Origin: Geothrix fermentans DSM 14018
GTDB taxonomy: Bacteria > Acidobacteriota > Holophagae > Holophagales > Holophagaceae
Direction: 5' to 3'
Length of the DNA stretch: 64,000 nt
NCBI RefSeq assembly: GCF_000428885.1
Contig: NZ_AUAU01000009.1
Span: 62,001 to 126,000, forward strand
Shown here: piece after piece, positions 1-7,286 of the stretch
Numbering within the stretch: position 1 is the first letter of the stretch
Layout of the letters: every line of letters starts with the position of its first letter
Made by a program: the position numbers and the translations under genes
The notes under the pieces: model-generated
Database searches by the model: none
Told to the model about the DNA's origin: nothing
Seen by the model: the letters and a program-made list of their open reading frames with translations, nothing else

Positions 1-2
1 TC

Positions 3-980
3 GGCGAGGGACTGGCGAAGAACATCGTGGCCCACCGCTTTGAGCACGGCGCCTTCAAGCGCCGGGAGCAGCTCCTGGAGGTCGGCCGCTTCGGCGCCAA
101 GGCCTTCCAGCAGGCCGCGGGCTTCCTCCGCATCCCCGGTGGCGAGGATCCCCTGGACGCCTCCGCCGTGCACCCGGAGAGCTACCCCGTCGTGCAGCGC
201 ATCTGCCAGCTGGCGGGCAAGACCGTCCCCGAGCTCATCGGCAACGATGCGGTGCTGGACGCGCTGGATCCCAAGCTGCTCGTCGACGAGAAGTTCGGCG
301 TGGAGACCGTGAAGGACATCCTGGCCGAGCTGAAGAAGCCCGGCCGCGATCCCCGCCACAAGTTCGAGGCCGTGCAGTTCCGCGAGGGCGTCAACAAGCC
401 CAGCGACCTGGAAGTGGGCATGGAGCTCCAGGGCATCGTCACGAACGTCACCGACTTCGGCGCCTTCGTGGATGTCGGCGTCCACCAGGACGGCCTGGTG
501 CACCTCTCCGAGATCGCCCACCGCTACGTGAAGAACCCCGCGGACGCCCTCAGCGTGGGCCAGGCCGTGAAGGTGAAGGTGCTGGCCGTGGATCTCGAGG
601 CCAAGCGCATCGCCCTCTCCATCAAGGCGCTGCTGGCCGCCCCCGAGGGCGCCGACCGGCCCCAGTTCCACCATCGCCATCCGCAACAGGGCCGTCCCCA
701 GGGCCGCGCCCAGGGCCAGGCTCAGGGAGGCCCCCGCCCACCGCGGCCCCAGGGCGCCCCCCAGGCCGGGGGCCGGCCCCAGGGCCCCCGCCCGCCCCGG
801 CCCGAGGGCCAGCGGCCGCCGCGCCCCGAAGGCCCACGTCCCCCCCGGCCCCAGGAGGCCCGGCCTCTGCGGCCTGAGCGTGAGGCCCGCCCAGCCCAGC
901 CCAAGCGGGAACCCGCGGTGCCGGCCACGGGCGCCTCGCTCTCGGACCTGATGGCCAAGTTCAACAAGGGGCCCCGCTGA
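3..980 (+). CDS. tex: Tex family RNA-binding transcription accessory protein, C-terminal part
   Basis: The reading frame is open from the first bases, so the N-terminal YqgF-like and early helical regions lie outside the window. The visible part begins with the helix-hairpin-helix segment (GLAKNIVAHR, then LGxKAFxQAAGFLRI-like residues). It continues into a complete S1 RNA-binding domain at about bases 405-630 (GMELQGIVTNVTDFGAFVDV, then DGLVHLSEI). Tex proteins bind RNA/DNA and affect transcription fidelity. After the S1 domain comes an unusual tail of about 100 residues, almost entirely Pro, Arg, Gly and Gln in repeated RPPRPxG units. The stop overlaps the next start (TGATG), suggesting translational coupling. 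Family assignment is firm; the role of the tail is unknown. Confidence 0.93.
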   Translation, partial: GEGLAKNIVAHRFEHGAFKRREQLLEVGRFGAKAFQQAAGFLRIPGGEDPLDASAVHPESYPVVQRICQLAGKTVPELIGNDAVLDALDPKLLVDEKFGVETVKDILAELKKPGRDPRHKFEAVQFREGVNKPSDLEVGMELQGIVTNVTDFGAFVDVGVHQDGLVHLSEIAHRYVKNPADALSVGQAVKVKVLAVDLEAKRIALSIKALLAAPEGADRPQFHHRHPQQGRPQGRAQGQAQGGPRPPRPQGAPQAGGRPQGPRPPRPEGQRPPRPEGPRPPRPQEARPLRPEREARPAQPKREPAVPATGASLSDLMAKFNKGPR

Positions 981-1591
981 TGCGCCTGGCCCTGCGCCTG
1001 CTGACCCCGGTGGCCCTGCTGCTCTCCCTGGCCTGCCAGCCCCGCGCCGCCGCGCCGGTCTACGGCCCCTGGGAGGAGGGTCTCACCCTGGCCTTCGAGG
1101 ATCCCTCCCGGCCCCAGCCCCAGCGCTCGGCGGACCGGCTGCAGGTGCGCGTGGCGAGATCCTCCATGGCGCCCGGCGCGCCCCGCCTCGTGCAGCTGGA
1201 CCTCACCAGCCTCAACAGCCACATGAGCCTGATGGTCCGCCACCAGGACGGCGGCATCGCCCTCCTGGGCGACGATGGCCGCGTCCTGGCCCAGACGCTT
1301 CCCGCGGGATTCCCCGCCACCATGGCCTGGGAGGAGCGCGGCACCCGCTACCGCGTGGTGGGCCGCGCCACCTGGGAGGGGGCTGCCCTCCTGCCGGCCA
1401 CCTCGGACCCCGTCGGCCTGTGGGTGGAGGCGCAGCCGTCCCAGGGGCCGCGCCGGCGCACGCTCTACCTGCCCAACCTCGGGGAGGTGGAGTCCCAGGA
1501 GGAGCGCGGCGGCGCCTGGGTGACCGTGAACCGGCTCGTGGCCCGCGGATTCGTGGACCTGCCCGCCGCCCCCCTCGACCGACGCCCCTGA
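980..1591 (+). CDS. Predicted lipoprotein of unknown function
   Basis: 203 aa. The N-terminus is a lipoprotein signal peptide: MRLALR, a Leu-rich core, then the lipobox LSLAC with Cys near residue 19. The rest is soluble and beta-rich in character, with no family that I recognise. The stretch LNSHMSLMVRHQDGG and a later TLYLPNLGEVESQEE segment are its most distinctive parts. The start codon overlaps the tex stop, and lepB begins 21 bases after its stop, so it sits in a co-directional tex-lipoprotein-lepB cluster. It is probably anchored in the inner or outer membrane. Function unknown. Confidence 0.8.
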   Translation: MRLALRLLTPVALLLSLACQPRAAAPVYGPWEEGLTLAFEDPSRPQPQRSADRLQVRVARSSMAPGAPRLVQLDLTSLNSHMSLMVRHQDGGIALLGDDGRVLAQTLPAGFPATMAWEERGTRYRVVGRATWEGAALLPATSDPVGLWVEAQPSQGPRRRTLYLPNLGEVESQEERGGAWVTVNRLVARGFVDLPAAPLDRRP

Positions 1592-1612
1592 TCGACCCTT
1601 CCTGGAGCCGCC

Positions 1613-2488
1613 ATGGCCGCCGAGACGACCGACAAGCCTGAAGAGACCGAAGTGGTCCTGCCCCCGGGCGCCGCCAAGGGCACCGTGCGGGACAACCTCG
1701 AGGTGATCTGCTTTGCCATGGTCCTGATCCTGTTCTTCAAGACCTTCGTGGGCCAGCAGTTCAAGATCCCCTCGGCCTCCATGCGCAACACGCTGATGAT
1801 CGGCGACCACCTGCTGGCCAACAAGTTCATCTTCGCCCAGCCCCAGTGGGCCTGGGAGGAGACGCTGTTCCCCATGCGGAGCGTGAAGCGGGGCGACATC
1901 ATCGTCTTCCGCTACCCCATCGACCGTGACCAGGACTACGTGAAGCGCTGCGTGGCCCTGGCGGGCGACACGGTGGAGATGCGCGACAAGCGCCTGTACG
2001 TGAACGGCAAGCAGGTCACGGGCCCCTTCGAGTTCCAGTTCGGCCGTGGCTCCGAAGGCCCCACGCCCGGGCCCTGGCCTCCGAGCCGCTACGCCGGCGA
2101 GGCCGAGCATCCCGTGGGGCTGTGGCGCCAGGCGGATCCGGAAGTCCTCGCGCTCCATGACCACAACCAGATGCAGTCCATGAACAGCCTCATCCAGGAG
2201 GGGTTCAAGGACAACCTGGGCCCCGTCACCGTGCCGCCAGGCCACATCTTCGCCATGGGCGACAACCGCGACAACAGCATGGACAGCCGCTACTGGGGCT
2301 TCCTCCCCGCCGACCACCTGCGGGGCCGGCCCTTCATGGTCTGGTGGAGCTTCCGCGAGGGCGACACGGACAACGACAACGGCCGCGTGCCCGAAGGCCC
2401 CGGCGACGTGGCCGCCGACTTCATCGACGCCGCCCGCCACTTCTTCACCCGCACCCGCTGGGAGCGGACCGGGACCATCCCCGAATAG
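1613..2488 (+). CDS. lepB: Signal peptidase I
   Basis: 291 aa, S26 family, removing Sec signal peptides at the outer face of the inner membrane. One N-terminal membrane segment (about residues 30-47) precedes the catalytic Ser motif IPSASM (Ser56). The general-base Lys is in DYVKRCVALAGD (Lys111), and the family signature GDNRDNSMDSR lies near residue 225. A polar stretch of about 20 residues precedes the membrane segment, and an insertion of about 60 residues sits between the Lys box and the GDNRDNS box, making the protein somewhat long for the family. The preceding lipoprotein gene and tex run in the same direction. Confidence 0.96.
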   Translation: MAAETTDKPEETEVVLPPGAAKGTVRDNLEVICFAMVLILFFKTFVGQQFKIPSASMRNTLMIGDHLLANKFIFAQPQWAWEETLFPMRSVKRGDIIVFRYPIDRDQDYVKRCVALAGDTVEMRDKRLYVNGKQVTGPFEFQFGRGSEGPTPGPWPPSRYAGEAEHPVGLWRQADPEVLALHDHNQMQSMNSLIQEGFKDNLGPVTVPPGHIFAMGDNRDNSMDSRYWGFLPADHLRGRPFMVWWSFREGDTDNDNGRVPEGPGDVAADFIDAARHFFTRTRWERTGTIPE

Positions 2489-2492
2489 CCCT

Positions 2493-3323
2493 GTGAAGGC
2501 GCCTGTCCTCCTGATGCTCCTGGCGGCCCTGCCCCTCTCCGCCTGGGGGGACAAGGGGCATCGCCTCGTCTGCACCCTGGCCCTGGAGGGCCTGCCGCCG
2601 GGCCCCCGCGCCTGGTACGCGGGGCGCGAGGCGGAGGTGGAGGAGCACGCCTCGGATCCCGACCACTGGCGCCAGGACCGCAAGGAAGGGCCTCGCCACT
2701 ACTTCGACATGGAGCCCTACGGGGGCCCCGGCCACCTGCCCCGCACCCTCGGGGAGGCCCGGGCCCGGATCGGCGGGGACTACTACCGCAAGGGCGTGGT
2801 GCCCTGGATCATCCAGGACCGCTGGCGGGATCTGGTGGAGGCCTTCCGCTCCGGCGACGGGGCCCGGGTGGCCCTGGCCACCTCGATCCTGAGCCACTAC
2901 GTCGCCGACGCTCACGTGCCCCTGCACACCACCGAGAACCACGACGGCCAACTCACGGATCAGCGGGGGATCCACAGCCGCTGGGAAACGGGGCTGGTCG
3001 AGCGGTTCATCCGGCCCGGGGACCTCGAAGCCATGCCCGCCGAGGCCGACCCGGCCTTTCCGGATCACACCTGGGATTGGCTCCGGGCCTCCCATGCCCT
3101 GGTGCCTCGCCTCCTGGAGGACGACCGCAAAGCGGACCGTACCACCCCCCGGGGGAAAGGCGGAAAGCGGCGCACCCAGGCCTACTGGGCGATCTTCTGG
3201 GCCAAGCAGGGTCCCGTGGTGAAGCAGCAGTTGCAGCTCGCGGGGCGGCACCTCGGAGACGCGATCCTCAACGCGTGGATCGAGGCGGGCAAGCCCAGCC
3301 AAGTTGAATTCATGAAACCGTAG
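2493..3323 (+). CDS. S1/P1-type zinc-dependent nuclease
   Basis: 276 aa, GTG start 5 bases after the lepB stop. A short Sec signal (MKAPVLLMLLAALPLSA) precedes a Trp that would become the mature N-terminus. In S1/P1 nucleases this N-terminal Trp coordinates zinc, and here it is followed by GDKGHRLV, the expected first His motif. Further metal ligands are visible: DPDHWR, HYFDME, then SHYVADAHVPLHTTENHDG and GIHSRWE, matching the family HxxxDxHxPLH...D...N/H pattern. The predicted product is a periplasmic or secreted 3'-nucleotidase/single-strand nuclease. Cotranslation with signal peptidase is suggested by the tight spacing. Phospholipase C of the related zinc fold is a less likely alternative. 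Confidence 0.85.
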   Translation: MKAPVLLMLLAALPLSAWGDKGHRLVCTLALEGLPPGPRAWYAGREAEVEEHASDPDHWRQDRKEGPRHYFDMEPYGGPGHLPRTLGEARARIGGDYYRKGVVPWIIQDRWRDLVEAFRSGDGARVALATSILSHYVADAHVPLHTTENHDGQLTDQRGIHSRWETGLVERFIRPGDLEAMPAEADPAFPDHTWDWLRASHALVPRLLEDDRKADRTTPRGKGGKRRTQAYWAIFWAKQGPVVKQQLQLAGRHLGDAILNAWIEAGKPSQVEFMKP

Positions 3324-3368
3324 GCGGTTCCTTCACCGGTGATCCACCTGCTGGTTTGCCCAATCAGG

Positions 3369-3396
3369 GTGTGTTTTAGAATTCCCGCGAGCCGCG
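3369..3396 (+). repeat. Left terminal inverted repeat
   Basis: 28-bp left arm of the inverted repeat bounding the 361-bp element. It differs from the right arm (3702-3729, reverse complement) at two positions, within the segment after GAATTC. Confidence 0.75.
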
Positions 3397-3701
3397 ACGG
3401 CGGCCAGCCGCGTGATCCAGCAGATATCAGTTTGTCTCGTGTATCGCCGAAGGCGATACCGAGAAGGAAGCGCGCACAGGGCGATGCGGGATATCCTCCA
3501 ACCGCGGTGGCGCAGCTGGGCGCGCGGCTGGGCACCGTCCCTCCGGGCTGAGGCGGCGGGGAGGCTCCACCTCCGCGAGCTTGCGAGCGGGAGCCACGCA
3601 TCGCGTGGCGTCAGGTGGAGGGCCTGGCGTCGTCCAGGGCCTCGACATGAACCACCATGCCTGCGGGCCCTGTCCTAGCCATGCTCGCCCGGCACTCCCA
3701 G

Positions 3702-3729
3702 CGCGGCTCGTGCGAATTCTAAAACACAC
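3702..3729 (-). repeat. Right terminal inverted repeat
   Basis: 28-bp right arm of the inverted repeat. It ends two bases before the tetR stop codon (read on the minus strand), so the element abuts that gene's 3' end. Confidence 0.75.
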
Positions 3730-3731
3730 TC

Positions 3732-4370
3732 TCAGTCCTTCTTTGAGCGCTGGGTCTTCTTCCGTGCCGGCGGAGTGGCTGGGCCGGTTGTCGAGGCTTC
3801 TCCAAGTGCCAGCACGGCGTCATGGGCGGCCTCGGCGATTTCATTGGCGACCTTCTCACCACGCACCGCTCTGGAAAGGATCACTCCGCCCGTAAGCATG
3901 GCCAGAAGGGCCCATGAACGTTGCTTCCGTTCCTGCTCACCGAGACCCGGAAAACCGAGCTGCATTGCCGCAGCGATCCGCTCAAGGCCTACCTGGTAGA
4001 CCGTACGGACTTCGTCGGTTGATCGAATCACTTCGGCGGAAAGCCCTGGAACGACACAGCTGCCGGCCAGATTGGCGCGGTGCTCAAGGCCGAGGTAGTA
4101 GTCCGTCAATGCGGTGAGCCACTCGTCTCCGCCCTCGGCCTGGAAGGTCTCAATCCCGCGCCGGAAGTCCTCCAGGCCCGCTACGACTGCGGCCTCGAAG
4201 GCGGCCGTCTTCGACGGAAAATGCTTATAGAACGCACCGGAAGTCACCCCGGCTTCCTTAGCCAATCCATCGACCCCGGTCCCACCGAAGCCGCCCAGAC
4301 GGAATTCGCGCGCAGCCGCAGCGAGGATATTCGCGGCGGTTTGCTCTTTCTGCTCCGGCTTGTAACGCAT
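3732..4370 (-). CDS. TetR/AcrR family transcriptional regulator
   Basis: 212 aa. The N-terminus carries a TetR-type helix-turn-helix: an ANILAAAAREF helix, then GFGGTGVDGLAKEAGVTSGAFYKHF at roughly residues 28-52, with the YxHF motif that ends the recognition helix. The C-terminal ligand domain ends in a basic tail (KKTQRSKKD). It is divergent from the tautomerase gene, and the shared 258-bp gap holds a matched pair of inverted repeats that is its likely operator. By family behaviour it probably represses itself and the divergent small-enzyme genes. The ligand is unknown. Confidence 0.9.
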   Translation of the reverse strand: MRYKPEQKEQTAANILAAAAREFRLGGFGGTGVDGLAKEAGVTSGAFYKHFPSKTAAFEAAVVAGLEDFRRGIETFQAEGGDEWLTALTDYYLGLEHRANLAGSCVVPGLSAEVIRSTDEVRTVYQVGLERIAAAMQLGFPGLGEQERKQRSWALLAMLTGGVILSRAVRGEKVANEIAEAAHDAVLALGEASTTGPATPPARKKTQRSKKD

Positions 4371-4405
4371 GGAGTGCTCCCATCAAAAAACTTCCTTCAG
4401 TGTAC

Positions 4406-4453
4406 TTGACAGGATAACGATCGTCATCCATCATTCGATCACGATCGTTATCC
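4406..4453 (+). promoter_or_regulatory. Divergent promoter region with TetR-type operator
   Basis: A perfect 13-bp inverted repeat, GGATAACGATCGT (4412-4424) and ACGATCGTTATCC (4441-4453), is separated by 16 bp. Each arm contains the palindrome ACGATCGT. It follows directly on a TTGACA -35-like hexamer (4406-4411) with CATCAT 17 bp later (4429-4434), oriented toward the tautomerase gene, so the repeats lie in and just after a promoter. Binding by the divergent TetR regulator is inference from position and symmetry. Confidence 0.65.
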
Positions 4454-4628
4454 AATGATCGCTCGAGCCATCCACACCCCTTTCTTTTGACCGCGGGAGT
4501 AGCCATGCAGACCTCTTAGACCGTGGTTCCCATCCGTAGAGTGTCTATTCACCTTTCCAATCCCCCATCTGACGAGTTGAACTCGCCGCACGAGCGGCAA
4601 GTTCAACCTAATCCACAGGAGTTTTGAC

Positions 4629-5045
4629 ATGCCGCTCACGCTCACCCTCACCGAGGGCGTTTTGCCCAAGGGAACTGAAAAACAAGCCATTGCTCGAATC
4701 ACTGAAGCATTCCTGAAGCATCACGGTTTGGCCGGCAACAAGACGATGGCGGCCAACATCACCGCCACCGTCCATGTGTTGCCGAAGGAATTGACTTTCT
4801 CTGGCGGCAAAGAATTCTCCGGAGCTTGGGTTGAATGGAAAGTGCCATCATTTGCGCTTGCCGACCGAAAAGTTCAGCAAGGCTTCTTTGCTGACGCGAC
4901 CAACATCATTCATGAGCTCTCTGGCCACAAACAACCGCTGGACAATATTTATGTCAACGTCCTCCATGCTGTCGATGGCGGTTGGAATTTCAATGGTCTG
5001 GCAATGACCAACACCGAGATCAAGGCTGCGATTAGCAAGGGCTAG
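4629..5045 (+). CDS. Tautomerase family protein
   Basis: 138 aa. It begins MPLTLTLTEG, so removal of Met exposes Pro1, the catalytic base of the 4-oxalocrotonate tautomerase/MIF superfamily. The length fits the long, two-motif form rather than the 60-aa 4-OT subunits. The sequence VEWKVPSFALADRKVQQGFFADAT resembles the second half of such proteins. The start has a CACAGGA ribosome site. Base composition is clearly lower in GC than the surrounding chromosome. It sits downstream of the TetR operator with two other small enzymes. Substrate unknown. Confidence 0.75.
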   Translation: MPLTLTLTEGVLPKGTEKQAIARITEAFLKHHGLAGNKTMAANITATVHVLPKELTFSGGKEFSGAWVEWKVPSFALADRKVQQGFFADATNIIHELSGHKQPLDNIYVNVLHAVDGGWNFNGLAMTNTEIKAAISKG

Positions 5046-5120
5046 TCAAATTGCTCAACCTTAAGCAACGGTGACTGGACCGCTGCAATAAAACAGTTAC
5101 ATCAATGACTGGAGCGAGAA

Positions 5121-5834
5121 ATGAAAAACTACGTCATGGTCCACGGCGCATGGGGCGAAGGGTCGGAATTTGACGAGGTAAAGAAGTTGCTTCGCGCGGA
5201 TGGAAGCAAAGTCTTCACACCGGACCTGCCTGGGCATGGGAACAACTTCAGGCCGATCAACAAGGTCACCATGGATGCGTATGTCGAAAGGGTGGCTGAC
5301 GCCGTCAATGATGTTGATGGAAAGGCGATTCTCGTGGGACATTCCCTGGCAGGGATGATCATCTCGCAAGTGGCTGAAAGCATTCCTCAGAAGATTGAGC
5401 GACTTGTCTATGTCTGTGCAATGCTTCCGAAGAACGGCGATACGGCTATGGGTCTGATGCAAAGCGACAAGGACGGTCAACTGCTATCGAAGCTGGTCCT
5501 TTCTGAGTGCCAAACCTATGCAACACTCAGGGCGGAAGACATCCGTGAAATTTTGCTGCATGACGCCGATGACGCGCACATCGGTGAAATGATTCCCAAG
5601 CTTTCCATGAAACAAGCGACACAACCGTTTATGGCGGCGGTTCAGCTAAGCGCCGCCAATTTCGGATCGGTTCGCAAGCACTACGTGCGCGCGAGTTTAG
5701 ATAAGGTGCTTTCACCATCACTGCAAGATGAAATGATCGCCAATTGGAAGGTGGATCAGGTGTCTACGTTGGCATCCGGCCATTTTCCGATGACATCAAT
5801 AGCTAGTAGCCTATTTGAAGTGATTAGGAAGTAA
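5121..5834 (+). CDS. Alpha/beta hydrolase (esterase, plant MES/hydroxynitrile-lyase-like)
   Basis: 237 aa. The N-terminus has the oxyanion segment VHGAWG (His8), the nucleophile elbow GHSLAG (Ser75) and a C-terminal catalytic His in SGHFPM (His221). The compact fold and the HGAWG...DLPGHG pattern resemble the plant methyl-esterase/hydroxynitrile-lyase group and its bacterial homologues. It has a GAGCGAG ribosome site. Codon use and GC (near 50%) differ from flanking chromosomal genes, indicating transfer together with the tautomerase. It is likely cytoplasmic; the physiological ester is unknown. Confidence 0.82.
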   Translation: MKNYVMVHGAWGEGSEFDEVKKLLRADGSKVFTPDLPGHGNNFRPINKVTMDAYVERVADAVNDVDGKAILVGHSLAGMIISQVAESIPQKIERLVYVCAMLPKNGDTAMGLMQSDKDGQLLSKLVLSECQTYATLRAEDIREILLHDADDAHIGEMIPKLSMKQATQPFMAAVQLSAANFGSVRKHYVRASLDKVLSPSLQDEMIANWKVDQVSTLASGHFPMTSIASSLFEVIRK

Positions 5835-6079
5835 GGCATTCGAAGCCGAGGCTCGGTGGGCGGCACGTCAAGGCCCACCGAGCCGAAACGGCATTGGAAC
5901 GTCAATGGCAAATCAAATCACCATGTCCGGTGGGTCTGAGACGTTGTTTACATAGACGCTCACTGCGCTCTCCAAAGCTGCGGGACAAAGCCGACACGCA
6001 CACCGCAAGTCGATGGATAGAACCATCAGCACGGCTCGACGTGCGGGCCTAAGGCAACCTCGAAAAGGAAGGAAACGCC

Positions 6080-6784
6080 ATGTCTGAAACTCTCTCGAAG
6101 CCCTCGGTCCTGTTTGTGTTGACCAACGCGGCTGTGATCGGGCCGAATGCCCGACCCACCGGTTATGAGTTCTCGGAAGTCGCCAACCCGTACGACGAAT
6201 TCGTGAGGCGCGGGTGGAACATCGACTTCGCTAGCCCCGAGGGAGGCCGTCCGCCTGAAGATGGGTACGACGCGAGCGACCCTGTCAGCGTTGCATTCCG
6301 GAAGGGCGACGGGTTCGTCCGGCTAGGCAAGAGCCTCGTGTTGTCGGAGGTCGATCCAACGGAGTACGATGCGGTCTTCTTTCCTGGGGGCCTTGGCCCG
6401 ATGGTGGACATGGCGGCGTCACCGCTCGTGAAAACAGTCATTGCACGCGCCTATGACAGTGGGCGGGTGGTAGGGGCAGTCTGCCACGGGCCGGTCGCCT
6501 TGCTGGGTGTGACGCGCGCCAACGGCGAGTCGCTCCTGAAAGGGAAGCGTGTCACCTCCTTCACGACGGCTGAAGAGGAAGGACATTCAAGAGAGGACGT
6601 GCCCTTCATGCTCGATGATGCGCTCCGAGAGGAAGGGGCCATCCATTCGCACGCACAGCCATTTGAAGGTCACGTGGTCCAGGACGGACGACTCGTGACT
6701 GGCCAAAACCCGGCATCTGCGAGGAGAGTAGCGACTGTCATCGCAGACCTGGTGACAGGCGACAGGAAGCACCTGCAGCGTTGA
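6080..6784 (+). CDS. DJ-1/PfpI family protein (Hsp31/glyoxalase III-like)
   Basis: 234 aa. The family nucleophile is Cys135 in GAVCHGP, preceded by the FFPGGLGPM loop, with the conserved acidic residue likely Glu33 in the FSEVANPYDEF segment. The length and the N-terminal TGYEFSEVANPYD pattern match the Hsp31/type-1 glutamine-amidotransferase-like branch (glutathione-independent glyoxalase or deglycase). The 245-bp gap before it shows no gene. It may still belong to the TetR-controlled detoxification patch, but its GC is higher than that of the two preceding genes. The exact activity cannot be read from sequence. Confidence 0.83.
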   Translation: MSETLSKPSVLFVLTNAAVIGPNARPTGYEFSEVANPYDEFVRRGWNIDFASPEGGRPPEDGYDASDPVSVAFRKGDGFVRLGKSLVLSEVDPTEYDAVFFPGGLGPMVDMAASPLVKTVIARAYDSGRVVGAVCHGPVALLGVTRANGESLLKGKRVTSFTTAEEEGHSREDVPFMLDDALREEGAIHSHAQPFEGHVVQDGRLVTGQNPASARRVATVIADLVTGDRKHLQR

Positions 6785-6819
6785 ACCTTCAGATTTCAGC
6801 AGATGCGGACGAGGGGATT

Positions 6820-7284
6820 CTATTTCCCCTCCATCCACCTCTTCCGCTCCAGCCAGACCTGCTCGTCCTTGCCCTGGGGATCCCGGCCCCGCCAGTGGAG
6901 CTTCCTGGGGCCGGCGGCATCCTTCTTCAGGACGGCCACGCCGGGGCCTTCGCCCTGGCGGAGGAGGCGCAGCAGGGCCTCGACGCTGGCCACCTGGGGC
7001 AGGAAGGGCAGCGGCAGTTCCGCCAGGGTGGCGGCCCGCTGATCGATCTTCTGGCGGGGGACCCGGAGGTGGTAGCCGGAGGCGCGGTCGCCCTCCAGGA
7101 GCATCAGTCGCTCCCCGAGGCCGTGCAGCTCCGCCACCAGGCGGCCGGAGCCGGGCTCCATGAGCAGGTTCAGGGTGCCGACGCCCTCACCGCTGGCCCC
7201 GGAGTAGCCCCAGCCGTACTGGGCCCGCACAGGTGCGGCCGGGGCGGGCGCCACGTCCGCGGGAGGGGTCTGGAAAGGCATCAT
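6820..7284 (-). CDS. Conserved hypothetical protein, LolB/outer-membrane-lipoprotein-like in style
   Basis: 154 aa. It starts with two adjacent Met codons 2 bases after the TPR gene stop, so the pair is probably cotranscribed. There is no lipobox and no clear signal peptide. A Pro/Ala-rich N-terminus leads into alternating beta-strand sequence (GTLNLLMEPGSGRLVAELHG, then ERLMLLEGDRASGYHLRVP). The later ELPLPFLPQVASVEALLRLLRQG is reminiscent of LolB/DUF4292-like lipoprotein carriers. That resemblance is weak and is only a suggestion. Confidence 0.6.
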   Translation of the reverse strand: MMPFQTPPADVAPAPAAPVRAQYGWGYSGASGEGVGTLNLLMEPGSGRLVAELHGLGERLMLLEGDRASGYHLRVPRQKIDQRAATLAELPLPFLPQVASVEALLRLLRQGEGPGVAVLKKDAAGPRKLHWRGRDPQGKDEQVWLERKRWMEGK

Positions 7285-7286
7285 GG

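Larger units (their letters stand above)
3369..3729. mobile_element. MITE-like noncoding element with 28-bp terminal inverted repeats
   Basis: A 361-bp noncoding segment lies between the nuclease gene and the tetR gene and accounts for most of that 408-bp gap. Its ends are inverted repeats (3369-3396 and 3702-3729) identical at 26 of 28 positions, beginning GTGTGTTTTAGAATTC. The interior is strongly structured. Examples are an 8-bp hairpin with GAA loop (GTATCGCC/GGCGATAC, 3441-3459), a 7-bp hairpin with ATC loop (3593-3609), and a CTCCACCT/AGGTGGAG stem (3565-3572 with 3613-3620) enclosing the latter. No convincing ORF and no clean target-site duplication were found. It marks the left border of a lower-GC gene patch. 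A structured RNA locus is an alternative reading. Confidence 0.5.

Noticed and set aside
722-2683. Long minus-strand ORF of 653 codons opposite the lipoprotein and lepB
   Set aside because: It lies antisense to lepB and the lipoprotein, is rich in Gly/Ala/Arg/His and has no family features. Such open antisense frames are common in 70% GC DNA.
3364-3735. TCAG as a target-site duplication of the 361-bp element
   Set aside because: TCAG occurs on both sides but at different distances from the inverted-repeat ends (1 base versus 2 bases), so it is not a convincing duplication.
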